From Salmonella enterica subsp. houtenae serovar Houten (GTDB lineage: Bacteria > Pseudomonadota > Gammaproteobacteria > Enterobacterales > Enterobacteriaceae), in the NCBI GenBank assembly GCA_900478215.1, contig LS483478.1:4154001-4218000 (forward strand): a stretch of DNA of 64,000 nucleotides, read 5' to 3'. A program made the position numbers and the translations under genes. The notes under the pieces are model-generated. The model ran no database searches and was not told the DNA's origin. It was given only the letters and a program-made list of their open reading frames with translations. Shown in pieces: positions 9,793 to 19,109 of this stretch; within the stretch, counting starts at the first letter, position 1, and every line of letters starts with the position of its first letter.

Positions 9793-10482
9793 ATGAAACC
9801 ACTTCTTGCATTGATGTTGTTTATGACATTCTTTGCCCATGCCGCAGATCCTGAGCCGGGTAGCCAGTATTTGCAGGCAGCAGAGGCAGGTGACAGACGC
9901 GCGCAATATTTTCTGGCCGACAGTTGGTTGAGCTATGGCGATTTGAACAAAGCCGAATACTGGGCGCAAAAAGCCGCCGACAATGGCGACGCCGACGCCT
10001 GCGCGCTACTGGCGCAAATCAAAATCACTAATCCGGTAAGCCTGGATTATCCCGATGCGAAAAAGCTGGCTGAAAAGGCGGCAAACGCGGGCAGTAAAGC
10101 GGGAGAAATTACGCTGGCGCGGATCCTGGTCAACACCCAGGCCGGGCGCCCGGACTACCCAAAAGCCATCTCGCTGCTGCAAAACGCCTCTGAAGATCTG
10201 GATAACGACTCCGCGGTGGATGCGCAAATGTTGCTTGGCCTGATTTACGCCAACGGCGTGGGCATTGCCGCCGATGATGAAAAAGCCGCCTGGTATCTCA
10301 AACGTAGTTCCGCCATTTCCCGTACCGGCTATTCAGAATACTGGGCGGGAATGATGTTTTTAAACGGTGAACCGGGCTTTATTGAAAAGAATAAGCAGAA
10401 GGCGTTGCACTGGTTGAATCTAAGCTGTCTGGAAGGGTTTGATACCGGTTGCGAAGCGTTCGAAACGCTAACGAATGGTTGA
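9793..10482 (+). CDS. yjcO: YjcO, Sel1-repeat protein
   Basis: A 229-residue secreted or periplasmic protein: a short signal peptide (about residues 1-19, ending FAHAAD) and then Sel1-like (TPR-related) repeats, visible as GDRRAQYFLADSW, NGDADACALLAQI, AGSKAGEITLARI and the GVGIAADDEKAAWYL unit. Such repeats bind proteins; no partner is known. TATACT at about 9757 is a plausible -10 for its own promoter, after the fdhF terminator. The gene is convergent with gltP; the REP-like hairpin between them serves both ends. Ribosome binding site is weak. Confidence 0.88.
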   Translation: MKPLLALMLFMTFFAHAADPEPGSQYLQAAEAGDRRAQYFLADSWLSYGDLNKAEYWAQKAADNGDADACALLAQIKITNPVSLDYPDAKKLAEKAANAGSKAGEITLARILVNTQAGRPDYPKAISLLQNASEDLDNDSAVDAQMLLGLIYANGVGIAADDEKAAWYLKRSSAISRTGYSEYWAGMMFLNGEPGFIEKNKQKALHWLNLSCLEGFDTGCEAFETLTNG

Positions 10483-10490
10483 TGTTTATT

Positions 10491-10515
10491 GCCGGATGGC
10501 GGACTGCCATCCGGC
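10491..10515. repeat. REP hairpin between convergent yjcO and gltP
   Basis: GCCGGATGGCGG-A-CTGCCATCCGGC is a near-perfect palindrome of REP type, placed in the 45-bp gap between the two stop codons. It may work as a bidirectional 3' stabiliser or terminator. Confidence 0.8.
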
Positions 10516-10527
10516 GCTCTCCCCCCA

Positions 10528-11838
10528 TTACCGGGCGGTCTTATCAAATTTCCCCAGCACCTCGCGCTCGTAGGCCAGCGCTTTTTTGCGGTCAAACTTG
10601 TGTTCCCACTTGGCAATCACCAGCACCGCCAGCGCATTCCCCACCACATTTAGCGCAGTACGCGCCATGTCGAGGATACGGTCGACACCGGCGATAAATG
10701 CCAGCCCCTCCAACGGAATGCCCACGCTGCCCAGCGTCGCCAGTAACACCACGAAGGAAACACCCGGCACGCCGGCAATCCCCTTCGACGTCACCATCAG
10801 CGTCAGTACCAGTACAATCTCCTGCCACAGCGACAGGTCGATACCATATAGCTGCGCGATAAAAATGGCGGCGATGCTCTGATATAACGTGGAGCCATCG
10901 AGGTTAAACGAGTAACCGGTCGGCACCACGAAGCTGGTGATAGAGGCTGGCGCGCCATAAGCTTCCATCTTCTCGATAATGCGCGGCAGCACGCTCTCAG
11001 AGCTGGCGGTCGAGTACGCCAGAATCAATTCATCTTTCAGAATGCGAATCAGAATCCAGATACTTAACCCGCACAGGCGCGCCACAATGCCCAGCACTAC
11101 CAGCGCAAAGAAGATAATGGCAAAGTGTACCAGCAGCACCAGTTTCGCCAGCGGCCACAGCGACGCGAAACCAAAATTCGCCACCGTGACGGCGATCAGC
11201 GCAAAAACGCCCACTGGCGCATAGCGCATCACCATATGAGTAACTTTAAACATAGTCTCAGAAATGGAACGAAATACAGTCACCAGCGGTTCGCGGTGCG
11301 TTGCCGGCAAGGACGATAACCCCAGCCCAAACAGGACCGAGAAAAAGATAATCGGCAGCATATCCCCTTTGGCCATCGATGCGATGATATTGGTCGGCAC
11401 CAGCGACAGTATCGTCCCCATCAGCCCATGCGCATGACTTTGTACTTCCGCCGTGGTGTTCTGGTATTTCGAAATATCGACGGTCGCCAGTTGCGACATA
11501 TCAATGCCTGAGCCTGGCTGAAAGACATTCGCCAGCGTAATGCCGAGGATAATCGCCACCGTGGTGATCAGTTCAAAATAGAGAATGGTTTTTGCGCCGA
11601 TGCGGCCTAGCTGCTTCGCATCGCCAACGCCGGCGATGCCGACAATCAGCGTCGAGATCACGATCGGCACGACGATCATTTTAATCAGATGGATAAAGAT
11701 ATCACCGGCAGGCGACAACAGATTGGCAATCAGCCATTCACGGCTGTCACTGTGATAATGCAGATAGCTGCCCAGCAGAATGCCCAGCACCATAGCCAGC
11801 AAAATTTGCCAGGCCAGGCTGACTTTCAAATTTTTCAT
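10528..11838 (-). CDS. gltP: GltP, proton/glutamate-aspartate symporter
   Basis: A 436-residue inner-membrane transporter of the DAACS (EAAT/GltPh) family that imports glutamate and aspartate with protons. Eight membrane spans plus two re-entrant loops are expected; the serine-rich hairpin (AYSTASSESVLPR), the NLDGSTLYQ region and the C-terminal DRILDMARTALNVVGN motif that bind substrate are all present. The start at 11838 is chosen over the upstream in-frame ATG because GAGGAAG lies 9 nt before it and the product then matches E. coli GltP. Single gene, divergent from no close neighbour. Confidence 0.95.
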   Translation of the reverse strand: MKNLKVSLAWQILLAMVLGILLGSYLHYHSDSREWLIANLLSPAGDIFIHLIKMIVVPIVISTLIVGIAGVGDAKQLGRIGAKTILYFELITTVAIILGITLANVFQPGSGIDMSQLATVDISKYQNTTAEVQSHAHGLMGTILSLVPTNIIASMAKGDMLPIIFFSVLFGLGLSSLPATHREPLVTVFRSISETMFKVTHMVMRYAPVGVFALIAVTVANFGFASLWPLAKLVLLVHFAIIFFALVVLGIVARLCGLSIWILIRILKDELILAYSTASSESVLPRIIEKMEAYGAPASITSFVVPTGYSFNLDGSTLYQSIAAIFIAQLYGIDLSLWQEIVLVLTLMVTSKGIAGVPGVSFVVLLATLGSVGIPLEGLAFIAGVDRILDMARTALNVVGNALAVLVIAKWEHKFDRKKALAYEREVLGKFDKTAR

Positions 11839-12182
11839 AACAACAGACTTCCTCGATGAAGCGTTGCCCTCCGCCGAAAGCATGAGAGCAATACATACTG
11901 AAAGGGTATGATTTGTGTTGCGTTGGTTTGTAGAGTTTTTTAACGCGCATAATCAGTATCATTTGCATAGCGTCTTGCGCAACCCTTTCATAACAGGGCT
12001 TTTGGCTGTTTTTATGCATAATAACGCGAGTTTATGGTGTTAATGATGAATAACTATTTGTTATGGAACGTTTTTTATTTCGACAAAAACGAATAATACA
12101 CTGAGGTAATTAATTTTTACCCGTGATTCATTCGCCGTTTTTTTAAACAGCGAGCACGACGAAAATCACAAAAAAGAAAAAA
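11839..12182. other. gltP upstream region and nrf operon 3' end
   Basis: A 344-bp AT-rich gap between the gltP start and the nrfG stop, both on the minus strand. It should hold the gltP promoter. No convincing terminator for nrf was seen: the sequence after nrfG is T-rich without a strong stem. No other ORF or repeat was recognised. Confidence 0.5.
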
Positions 12183-12803
12183 TTATTTCTGCCGATTTTG
12201 TAACAAATTTGCCAAATTAATGGCCTCTACCAGTTGCGCGCGGTTCACTCGCGGCGAGTTTGCATCCAGTAAGGTTTGCCACAGCGACACGGCTCGCGCA
12301 TAATCCGCCTGCATAAACGCATCCGCCGCCAGCAGCATCTGCGCGGTCACTTCTGTCGCATCCAGCGCTAACGCTTTGTTAATCATTTCACGGGTCGCAG
12401 GCGTCATATGCTGCCCGGACTGGTAATACAGCACCGTTGCCAGCGCGGCGAAAAGCTGCGCGTTATCTCCTCGCAGACGCAACGCCTGACGATATGCCAG
12501 CAGCGCATTGTCATACGCATTGCGATAGAGATAATACTCGCCCAGCCGCGCCCATTGCTCGCTATTCTGCGGATTGGCGCGGATTTTTTCTTGCAGCCTG
12601 GCAAGCTGCGCCTCTGGCGTTTGCGGGTTCGTAAAGTCACGTAGCGGATCGGCCCGACGCTGTTGCTCGCTACGCACAGCCTGCCATTTCGGCGTCAACA
12701 TATAGCCGCCGATACAGGCGGCCGCCATCAACACCGCCGCAGCCGCCAGACGCTTTACGGGTAGCGGGCGTAATGGCGTCGTGACATTCGCTGGCAAACT
12801 CAT
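12183..12803 (-). CDS. nrfG: NrfG, heme-lyase accessory TPR protein
   Basis: A 206-residue membrane-anchored protein: one transmembrane segment (about residues 21-38) and a periplasmic TPR domain (NPQNSEQWARLGEYYL and following repeats). In E. coli NrfG works with NrfE and NrfF to attach heme to the unusual CxxCK motif of NrfA. The ATG at 12803 overlaps the nrfF stop by 4 bases (ATGA) and is preceded by GGAGGAAAC, so the longer in-frame start at 12890 is rejected. Last gene of the nrf operon. Confidence 0.92.
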   Translation of the reverse strand: MSLPANVTTPLRPLPVKRLAAAAVLMAAACIGGYMLTPKWQAVRSEQQRRADPLRDFTNPQTPEAQLARLQEKIRANPQNSEQWARLGEYYLYRNAYDNALLAYRQALRLRGDNAQLFAALATVLYYQSGQHMTPATREMINKALALDATEVTAQMLLAADAFMQADYARAVSLWQTLLDANSPRVNRAQLVEAINLANLLQNRQK

Positions 12804-13288
12804 GTTTCCTCCTTCTCTGTGCGCTGACAAATGCCGACTCGCCAGAGAATCATCCCCACCAGCAACAACAATAGACACGGCAGCGCCCATAGCAGAAGCG
12901 TTTGCGCGGTCAGCGGCGGATCGTAGCGAACAAAATCGCCGTAACGCTGAGTCATCCAGGCAGTAATTTCCGCGTCATCTTTACCTTCCGCCACCATGGT
13001 ATAGATCTGATGGCGCATACTGACCGCGACCGGCGCATTGGATTCCAGTAAGTTTTGATTCTGACACTGCGGGCAGCGTAGCTGGCTGGCAATGCGCAGG
13101 GCTTTTTCCTGCTGTTGCGTGTTCCCGAAGCGCCAGGTGTCCACTACCTGGGCGTGAACGGCGAATGACAGGCAGCTCAGAAACGCCAGAAGCCACAGGG
13201 TTTTGCCGAATATCCGGCTTACCCATGGCGCTCGCAAACCGGATAAGATGTTTACGCCCTCTGGCAATAATCTCACATCATTATGCAT
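12800..13288 (-). CDS. nrfF: NrfF, CcmH-like heme-lyase subunit
   Basis: A CcmH/NrfF-family protein with the thiol motif RCPQCQNQ in the periplasmic domain and a C-terminal membrane helix (about residues 132-152). It reduces or holds the apo-cytochrome cysteines for NrfE. The frame is 162 codons from the ATG overlapping the nrfE stop, against about 127 in E. coli; the extra N-terminal residues precede the hydrophobic signal segment (LWLLAFLSCLSFAVHA). A later TTG start near codon 18 cannot be excluded, so the exact N terminus is uncertain. Confidence 0.9.
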   Translation of the reverse strand: MHNDVRLLPEGVNILSGLRAPWVSRIFGKTLWLLAFLSCLSFAVHAQVVDTWRFGNTQQQEKALRIASQLRCPQCQNQNLLESNAPVAVSMRHQIYTMVAEGKDDAEITAWMTQRYGDFVRYDPPLTAQTLLLWALPCLLLLLVGMILWRVGICQRTEKEET

Positions 13289-15017
13289 CGCGTCTTCTCC
13301 CTCGCCAGCCGCTCAGCAATGCCCCGACTATCATTAATACCCCGCCGCCCCAGACCCAACGGACGCCGGTCTGCACATAAAAACGCATGGCATATCGCTC
13401 CGCTCCCGTTTTCTCGCCCATCACCGCATACCAGTCATGTAGCAAGTTCCAGTGAATCCCCGGCTCCATCATTTGCTGGTGCCGCGCGGTATAAAAGCGC
13501 CGTTCCGGCGCAAGACGGCCAATCACCTGGTCATCTTTCGAAAGGGTAATCAGCGCTTTCTCGGTGGTGTAATTCCCGTGGGCCGCCAGATCCAGACGCT
13601 CGAAACGAAAGGTATAGCCCGCCAGTACCACCTGCTGACCGGGGCTGAGGTTAAGGCTGATTTCATGTCGACTGCCGCTGGAAACCATGATCCCGGCGGC
13701 GAAGATAAATACGCCCGTATGCGCCAGCAGCGCCGGAAGCTGACGATGCAGAGAACGAGTCCGGCAGCTTACCGTAGCAAACAGGATAACCACCAGCATC
13801 AGCAGGCCAAACGGCAGCGTGACGCGATTAAAATAGGGCGCGCCCACCGAAAGCCTTCCCCAGCCCATCAAACTATAAATCATGGGGTAGAGCGTCCCGA
13901 CCAGTACGATCAACAAGACGGCGCTAAAGAGCAACAGCGTCGCCAGAATGAGCGTTTCGCGCGATCCGCCGCCCAAACGCGTCGCCGGATACGGCTCCCG
14001 CGCCCGCCAGCCGTACAGGCCAAGCGATGCCAGACTTAACGCGGCAAAAAGGGTAAACAGCGGCACCGCGCGCACGTTATCTAACGCAAAAGCATGGACG
14101 GAAAGCAGAATGCCGGAACGCACAATCAGTGTTCCCAGCAGCGAGAGGATCAGCGTCAGTATCGCCAGCAGCAACGACCAGTGGCGGAAGCTCCCGCGCT
14201 GGCGGCTGACATACAGACTGTGCAGCAACGCGCTGGCGGCAAGCCACGGCAACAAAGAGGCATTTTCCACCGGGTCCCAGAACCACCAGCCGCCCCAGCC
14301 CAGTTCGCAATACGCCCACCACGATCCGAGAATGATACCCAGCGTCAGAGCGCACCAGCCGGGTAACGCCCAGCGCCAGCAAACCCAGGCGGTTGCCGCG
14401 TTAAAGCCACCGCACAGTAGCGAGGCCAGCGCTACGCTCGCCGCGGTCATCAGTCCGCCATAGCCCAGATAGAGCAGCGGCGGATGTAAGATCAGCCCCA
14501 GATGTTGCAGCATGGGGTTAAGGTCGCGCCCTTCCATGGCGGGAGGGAAAATACGCTGGAACGGATCGGACCACAGCATGATAAACAGCAGCAGCGAGGC
14601 CATAATGAGGGACAAGATGCTCAGGGTCAGCGGAAAAAGCGCGTCAGATTCATGCCGGGAGCGCCAGGCGAATAGCGCTGTCCACCCCGAAAGAAGCAGC
14701 GCCCACAGCAGGAGAGAGCCTTCATGACCGCCCCATACCGCCGCCAGTTTAAGTCCCCATGACAACTGGCTATGGCTATGCTGCGCAACATAAACGACCG
14801 AAAAATCGCTGGTCAGAAAACCGCTGACCAGAATCACAAACGCCAGTAGCAGCAGCGTGAACGCCGTCCACGCGCCGCAGGTCGTCAGGCGCATGACGCC
14901 ACGCCAATGCTGACCAATCCCGCACCACGTCGCCAGCGGGGTCAACACGTTGACCCCGAGACTCAACAACAGCGCCAGAAATCCGGCTTCAGGAAGGAAG
15001 ATGTCCAGATTATGCAA
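13281..15017 (-). CDS. nrfE: NrfE, CcmF-like cytochrome c heme lyase
   Basis: A 578-residue polytopic inner-membrane protein of the CcmF/NrfE family, with many membrane helices and the periplasmic tryptophan-rich heme-binding WWD signature (WGGWWFWDPVENASLLPW, about residues 235-253) plus conserved histidines (HPPLLYLGY, HSLYVSR). It ligates heme to the CxxCK site of NrfA with NrfF and NrfG. The start overlaps the nrfD stop by 8 bases and the stop overlaps nrfF, consistent with coupled translation. Confidence 0.95.
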   Translation of the reverse strand: MHNLDIFLPEAGFLALLLSLGVNVLTPLATWCGIGQHWRGVMRLTTCGAWTAFTLLLLAFVILVSGFLTSDFSVVYVAQHSHSQLSWGLKLAAVWGGHEGSLLLWALLLSGWTALFAWRSRHESDALFPLTLSILSLIMASLLLFIMLWSDPFQRIFPPAMEGRDLNPMLQHLGLILHPPLLYLGYGGLMTAASVALASLLCGGFNAATAWVCWRWALPGWCALTLGIILGSWWAYCELGWGGWWFWDPVENASLLPWLAASALLHSLYVSRQRGSFRHWSLLLAILTLILSLLGTLIVRSGILLSVHAFALDNVRAVPLFTLFAALSLASLGLYGWRAREPYPATRLGGGSRETLILATLLLFSAVLLIVLVGTLYPMIYSLMGWGRLSVGAPYFNRVTLPFGLLMLVVILFATVSCRTRSLHRQLPALLAHTGVFIFAAGIMVSSGSRHEISLNLSPGQQVVLAGYTFRFERLDLAAHGNYTTEKALITLSKDDQVIGRLAPERRFYTARHQQMMEPGIHWNLLHDWYAVMGEKTGAERYAMRFYVQTGVRWVWGGGVLMIVGALLSGWRGRRRDA

Positions 15018-15966
15018 CCGTTAGCTGTCCCGCATAAAGAATGAAAAAGCGCAGCAGCAGCACGCCGGTCAAACTGGCGCCGCAAACGGCCAACACGCCG
15101 TGAAACGTTACGCTACGGTTTGCCCAGGGTTTCAGCAGCATCGGGATAATCAATCCCAGTCCTACGACGCCAAGCCAGAACCACCAGCTCCAGAATCCGC
15201 CGCCCAACGCGGCCGCCAGCGCCCGCATTTTGCCGTCATCGCCCAGCGCCAACCCGATAAAAAAGGCCGCCAGCAGGAAGATTTCCAGCCACACCACCGG
15301 GGTTTCCATGCGGTGTACAAAGCGCGCCTCGACGCTGTGCGGATTACTGTTGTGACGTAACGCCATCGCGATCAGCGCTACCGCCGCGCCGGAGGAGATG
15401 CCGGAGAACAGAAACAGCGCCGGCAGAATCGGATTATTGAGAAACGGATAGGATTTCAGCGCCGACAGCAGAAAGCCGGTATACGCGCCGAGCAGTACCG
15501 CCAGTACCAGCATCACAGTCTCAAGGGCGCGATGGAGCGGTGTCAACAGGGTTAACATCCTTTGCACCAGTCCCAGCCGCGGTAGCCAGCGCTGTTGGAG
15601 GGCAATAACCTCTTTTTCAAAGATTTTCGCCAACCACAGTATCAGTACCACCATGTAGAGCTGGAACAGCATCACGCCCATCGACATCACCGAGGTAAAG
15701 CTGTAGTGAAACATCAGCTTCCAGAAGGTCCACGGGCGCGTCAGGTGGAATACCAGAATCAGCAGGCCAAGAATAATCGCCCCGGGTCCGACGACCAGTG
15801 TAGTGCGCAGTAAGGTACTGTCTGCCCCGCCGGCTTGCGGATGGAAGCGGCGCAGTAGAATCGCCAGCGTGACCAACCCGGCGGAAATACCAATCAGAAA
15901 CAAATAGATGGCAATGGGCCAGTCCCAAACCAGCGAGTCAAAATGAAATGCAGACGCGTTTGTCAT
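15010..15966 (-). CDS. nrfD: NrfD, quinol-oxidising membrane subunit
   Basis: A 318-residue integral membrane protein of the NrfD/PsrC family with eight predicted helices. It takes electrons from menaquinol and hands them to NrfC, from which they go through NrfB to the NrfA nitrite reductase. Overlaps nrfC by 4 bases at its start. Confidence 0.95.
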   Translation of the reverse strand: MTNASAFHFDSLVWDWPIAIYLFLIGISAGLVTLAILLRRFHPQAGGADSTLLRTTLVVGPGAIILGLLILVFHLTRPWTFWKLMFHYSFTSVMSMGVMLFQLYMVVLILWLAKIFEKEVIALQQRWLPRLGLVQRMLTLLTPLHRALETVMLVLAVLLGAYTGFLLSALKSYPFLNNPILPALFLFSGISSGAAVALIAMALRHNSNPHSVEARFVHRMETPVVWLEIFLLAAFFIGLALGDDGKMRALAAALGGGFWSWWFWLGVVGLGLIIPMLLKPWANRSVTFHGVLAVCGASLTGVLLLRFFILYAGQLTVA

Positions 15967-16634
15967 TGGCTCACCTCCCCATAGTTAAAGGGAACGCGAT
16001 AAACCTTCGGTTTCGTCCCCAACGCCAGCTTGTAGCGATAAGTCGGTTTCTCACGCAGCAGACGGGAGATCTCACTATCAGGATCGTCCAGATTGCCGAA
16101 AGTCAGGGCTTTGGTCGGACAGGATTCGACGCAGGCAGGCAACCGGCCCTCTTTTAGCCGGGTTTTCCGGCAGAAATCGCACTTATCCGCCGTCTTACTG
16201 ACCGGATGGATAAAGCGCACGCGGTAGGGGCACGCGGCGATACAATACTGGCAACCGACGCAAAGGTCCGGGTTCACGTCGACAATACCGCTGGCGACAT
16301 CGCGGAATGATGCGCCGGTTGGGCAGACATCAACGCAGGGCGCATGGTCGCAGTGCTGGCATGAGTGACGAAAGAAACGGTACTTCACCTCCGGAAACGT
16401 CCCCAGCGGCTCGCTGCGGATAATGGTCAGGCGCGATACGCCCTCCGGTACCTGATTCACTTCCCGACAGGCATCCATACAGGCGGTACAGCCAATGCAT
16501 AGCGATTCGTCATGCACCATGCCGTAACGCACGCCGTTAATATTCAACGTGTTCGCTACAACGCGTCCTGCCATCCCACTGACCGCCGCCAGCGCGCCGA
16601 CGCGGGTAATAAATTGACGTCGGGTGCAACTCAT
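15963..16634 (-). CDS. nrfC: NrfC, periplasmic four-cluster ferredoxin
   Basis: A 223-residue protein with a twin-arginine signal (TRRQFI at residues 4-9) and four cysteine groups for [4Fe-4S] clusters (CIGCTACMDAC, CQHCDHAPCVDVC, CVGCQYCIAAC, CDFC...CVESC), as in DmsB-type ferredoxins. It receives electrons from NrfD and reduces the pentaheme NrfB. The start overlaps the nrfB stop by 4 bases. Confidence 0.95.
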   Translation of the reverse strand: MSCTRRQFITRVGALAAVSGMAGRVVANTLNINGVRYGMVHDESLCIGCTACMDACREVNQVPEGVSRLTIIRSEPLGTFPEVKYRFFRHSCQHCDHAPCVDVCPTGASFRDVASGIVDVNPDLCVGCQYCIAACPYRVRFIHPVSKTADKCDFCRKTRLKEGRLPACVESCPTKALTFGNLDDPDSEISRLLREKPTYRYKLALGTKPKVYRVPFNYGEVSQ

Positions 16635-17197
16635 GGCTGCTCCTTAAGCAACGGAACGGACGCCGGATTAAAGTGCGGGTTAGTACGTTGATCGCTGTGG
16701 CAATCCACGCATATTTTGATCCGCCCTTTCTCGCTTAGCGTCTGCATCGTATCTTGCTGCGGATGCAGGGAATGGCAACTGGCGCAGGTCACTTTAGTAA
16801 CATGAACATCGTGCGGCCAGAACGCTTTTTGCAGTTGCTCAGGCAAGTGGCAGGACATACAGACGCTGTTCTGCTGCTCCACCGTATACATCGGGTCGTT
16901 AAAACGCATCACATCTTTCACCCCTTCACGGTGGTGAAGCGATGGTTGACCATGGCAGTTGGTACAGGTTACCGGCAATTTATTGTTCGGGTTGATAGCG
17001 CCCGTATGTTTACCGTGCATACCTTCGGTGTCCGGCTTGTGGCAGTCCAGGCAGGCAGCATCCGGATTACGCTGCTGGGTGACCGTCCAGCGTTGTTCAG
17101 GTTGCTGGGCGGCGGGGGCGGCAGTTATCCCATTCAGGCTCCAGAACAGGCCTGACGCCAGCACCCCGGCAGTTAATAACGAACGTAATACGCTCAT
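16631..17197 (-). CDS. nrfB: NrfB, pentaheme cytochrome c
   Basis: A 188-residue periplasmic cytochrome with a Sec signal peptide (about residues 1-27) and exactly five CxxCH heme sites (CLDCH, CTNCH, CMSCH, CASCH, CVDCH). It is the electron donor to NrfA. The frame also opens with GTG at 17203, but the GGAG lies over that codon and 5 nt before the ATG at 17197, which gives the usual length of 188. In the gap to nrfA, CCCCTT and AAGGGG can pair, a possible processing or attenuation site that would keep NrfA in excess. Confidence 0.95.
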   Translation of the reverse strand: MSVLRSLLTAGVLASGLFWSLNGITAAPAAQQPEQRWTVTQQRNPDAACLDCHKPDTEGMHGKHTGAINPNNKLPVTCTNCHGQPSLHHREGVKDVMRFNDPMYTVEQQNSVCMSCHLPEQLQKAFWPHDVHVTKVTCASCHSLHPQQDTMQTLSEKGRIKICVDCHSDQRTNPHFNPASVPLLKEQP

Positions 17198-17241
17198 ATT
17201 CACTCCATTGCGTTATCCGCCCCTTGCGAGGCGGAAAGGGG

Positions 17242-18678
17242 TTATTGGCTTAACAGACCGTTTTTACGCGCCTGATCTTCCCACTGCGGAACGACCGTTT
17301 TCAGGAAGTCCTGCTTCTCGGCGTTGATTTGTTGCATATTCAAACCAATCGCTTTCTGCGCCTTCTCTTTCGTCGAAATATCCGGCAGCGGGATTTCATG
17401 GGTAATACCTTTAGTTGCCAGCAGTCGCGCCAGTTTAGTGCGGGCATCCGCGGCTTTATCCATCGCACTGCCTAACATCCGTAGACCTTCTTCCGGGGCA
17501 TGCATATGAATACCGTGTGACGCAATCGCCAGATCCCAACGCCACTGCGCGTGGCGAATATCGTTCAGAATCGGTTTCATTTCCGCGTCTGTCGCCCCCG
17601 CATCCCACGCGACTTTCGCCTCGAAATGGGCATGAACCAACTGATCTTCTACTTTGATTTTCAGATCGCGAATCGCCTGCTTGCGTTCGGCCACCACATT
17701 TTGCAGCGTGGCTTTATCCTGGGTATGGCAGTTGGCGCAGGTTTGGGCGAAATTGTCGAACGGGTTGCCGATTTTATGGTCGGTATAGAGTTTGCCTTCG
17801 GCATTCTGTACTTTCGGCATGTGGCAGTCGATACAGGTCACATTATTCTTGCCGTGAATGCCCGCGCTCCAGGTTTCATATTCCGGGTGCTGCGCTTTGA
17901 GCATTGGCGTTTTCGACAGCGAGTTTGTCCAGTCGGAGAAAGCGATGGCGTCGTAATATTTCTCCATATTTTCGACCTTCATGCCTTCGTCCCACGGGAA
18001 TTTAACGGCTTTATTTTTACCCTCAAAGTAGTACTCAACGTGGCACTGTCCGCAGACCATCGATTGCTGATCAAACCGTCCCGCTTTATCAAACGGTTTG
18101 CCGATAGCCTCCATCGCCCGTTCGGCATAGGGGCGTGACAAAGTTAACGCGGGTTTCCCTTGGGCGAAATCGTCCGAAGCGGTGTTATGGCAGTCGGCAC
18201 AGCCCAAATCGTTAACAATTTCCGGGCCGCCGCGCGCCCATTTGCCATGAAAGTAGCCATCTTCGCCCTCTTGTTGGATAAGGCGCGCGACATCAGGGCT
18301 TTTACAGCTCCAGCAAGCCATCGGCAGCGGGCCATCTTCCGCCGTTTTTGGCGCGCCGGTACGCAGCGTTTCGCGCACGTCAGTGACCGCATACGCGTGG
18401 CCGCGTGGTTTGTTGTAATCACGGGAGAAGGGATAACCCGCCCACAGGATCACCAGACGAGGGTCTTCCGCCAGCGCATCTTCACGGGCAGACTGTTCTG
18501 ACGTCGCTTTCCATGACTGATAGTGGTCGGGGTGCTGAGGCGCGAACGTTTCATTTTTCGCTTCAACAGTAACGTTTTTTGCAGATACAGACGTTTGCTC
18601 AGCGTAAACAGAGGTAATGAAGAAAAAAGGAAATATAAGGCTGAAGAAACGGCGTGCGCGTAGTGTTTTCCTTGCCAT
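17242..18678 (-). CDS. nrfA: NrfA, cytochrome c552 ammonia-forming nitrite reductase
   Basis: A 478-residue periplasmic pentaheme enzyme reducing nitrite to ammonium with six electrons; it also reduces nitric oxide, which matters for Salmonella in the host. A signal peptide (about residues 8-26) is followed by the catalytic CWSCK heme site with lysine as ligand and four ordinary sites (CADCH, CGQCH, CIDCH, CANCH). First gene of the seven-gene operon nrfABCDEFG. Start by length agreement with E. coli; Shine-Dalgarno is modest. Confidence 0.97.
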   Translation of the reverse strand: MARKTLRARRFFSLIFPFFFITSVYAEQTSVSAKNVTVEAKNETFAPQHPDHYQSWKATSEQSAREDALAEDPRLVILWAGYPFSRDYNKPRGHAYAVTDVRETLRTGAPKTAEDGPLPMACWSCKSPDVARLIQQEGEDGYFHGKWARGGPEIVNDLGCADCHNTASDDFAQGKPALTLSRPYAERAMEAIGKPFDKAGRFDQQSMVCGQCHVEYYFEGKNKAVKFPWDEGMKVENMEKYYDAIAFSDWTNSLSKTPMLKAQHPEYETWSAGIHGKNNVTCIDCHMPKVQNAEGKLYTDHKIGNPFDNFAQTCANCHTQDKATLQNVVAERKQAIRDLKIKVEDQLVHAHFEAKVAWDAGATDAEMKPILNDIRHAQWRWDLAIASHGIHMHAPEEGLRMLGSAMDKAADARTKLARLLATKGITHEIPLPDISTKEKAQKAIGLNMQQINAEKQDFLKTVVPQWEDQARKNGLLSQ

Positions 18679-18779
18679 AGAGGTCTCATCCAGATTGCGC
18701 CATTATCTTTAATAGCGATTTTTTATCGTTTTCCATAACAGCAACCGCACAAATACTGTTATTACATTGCTCCTCTCTA

Positions 18780-18785
18780 TGTGTA
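18780..18785 (-). promoter_or_regulatory. candidate -10 of the nrfA promoter
   Basis: TACACA on the minus strand would place the start of transcription near 18773, exactly 41.5 bp from the centre of the FNR-like site upstream. The prediction rests on that spacing. Confidence 0.5.
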
Positions 18786-18807
18786 ACAAATAACCACACT
18801 TAAAATG

Positions 18808-18821
18808 TTGTCTTTAATCAA
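18808..18821 (-). promoter_or_regulatory. FNR-like site of the nrf promoter
   Basis: TTGATTAAAGACAA matches the FNR consensus TTGAT-N4-ATCAA except for two bases in the right half. At 41.5 bp from the inferred start it fits a class II FNR promoter, as known for E. coli nrfA. Confidence 0.6.
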
Positions 18822-19109
18822 TTGTAAGTGTATGTAAAATACCACTTTAGAGTTAGTGGCCTGAGCAAAACTTCCTCTCTTTTGTGATTTCCGGACCCGG
18901 ATCACTTTTTTAAAAAATTTCATATAACGTCATGTTATCCCGAAAATTTATCTAATTTTGCGGGACACAATCAAAAAACAGATTGCTGCTTATTTGCACA
19001 GTTCCCTTTTTGCGTGATCTGTCGCCCAAATACTAAACAAAACTTATTAAGACCCTACATTTAACTTTTGCGAGACATATTATTAACATCTTACAAGGAG
19101 AACAACAGC

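Larger units (their letters stand above)
18679..19109. promoter_or_regulatory. divergent nrfA / acs regulatory region
   Basis: A 431-bp AT-rich region between divergent starts. Besides the FNR-like site there is an inverted repeat GTGAT-N12-ATCAC (18884-18905) and GCGTGATCTGTCGCC (near 19014-19028), candidate sites for CRP, which activates acs in E. coli together with control by Fis and IHF. The acs leader has a clear Shine-Dalgarno (AAGGAG) 9-10 nt before its ATG. Factor assignment is by homology, not by test. Confidence 0.55.
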
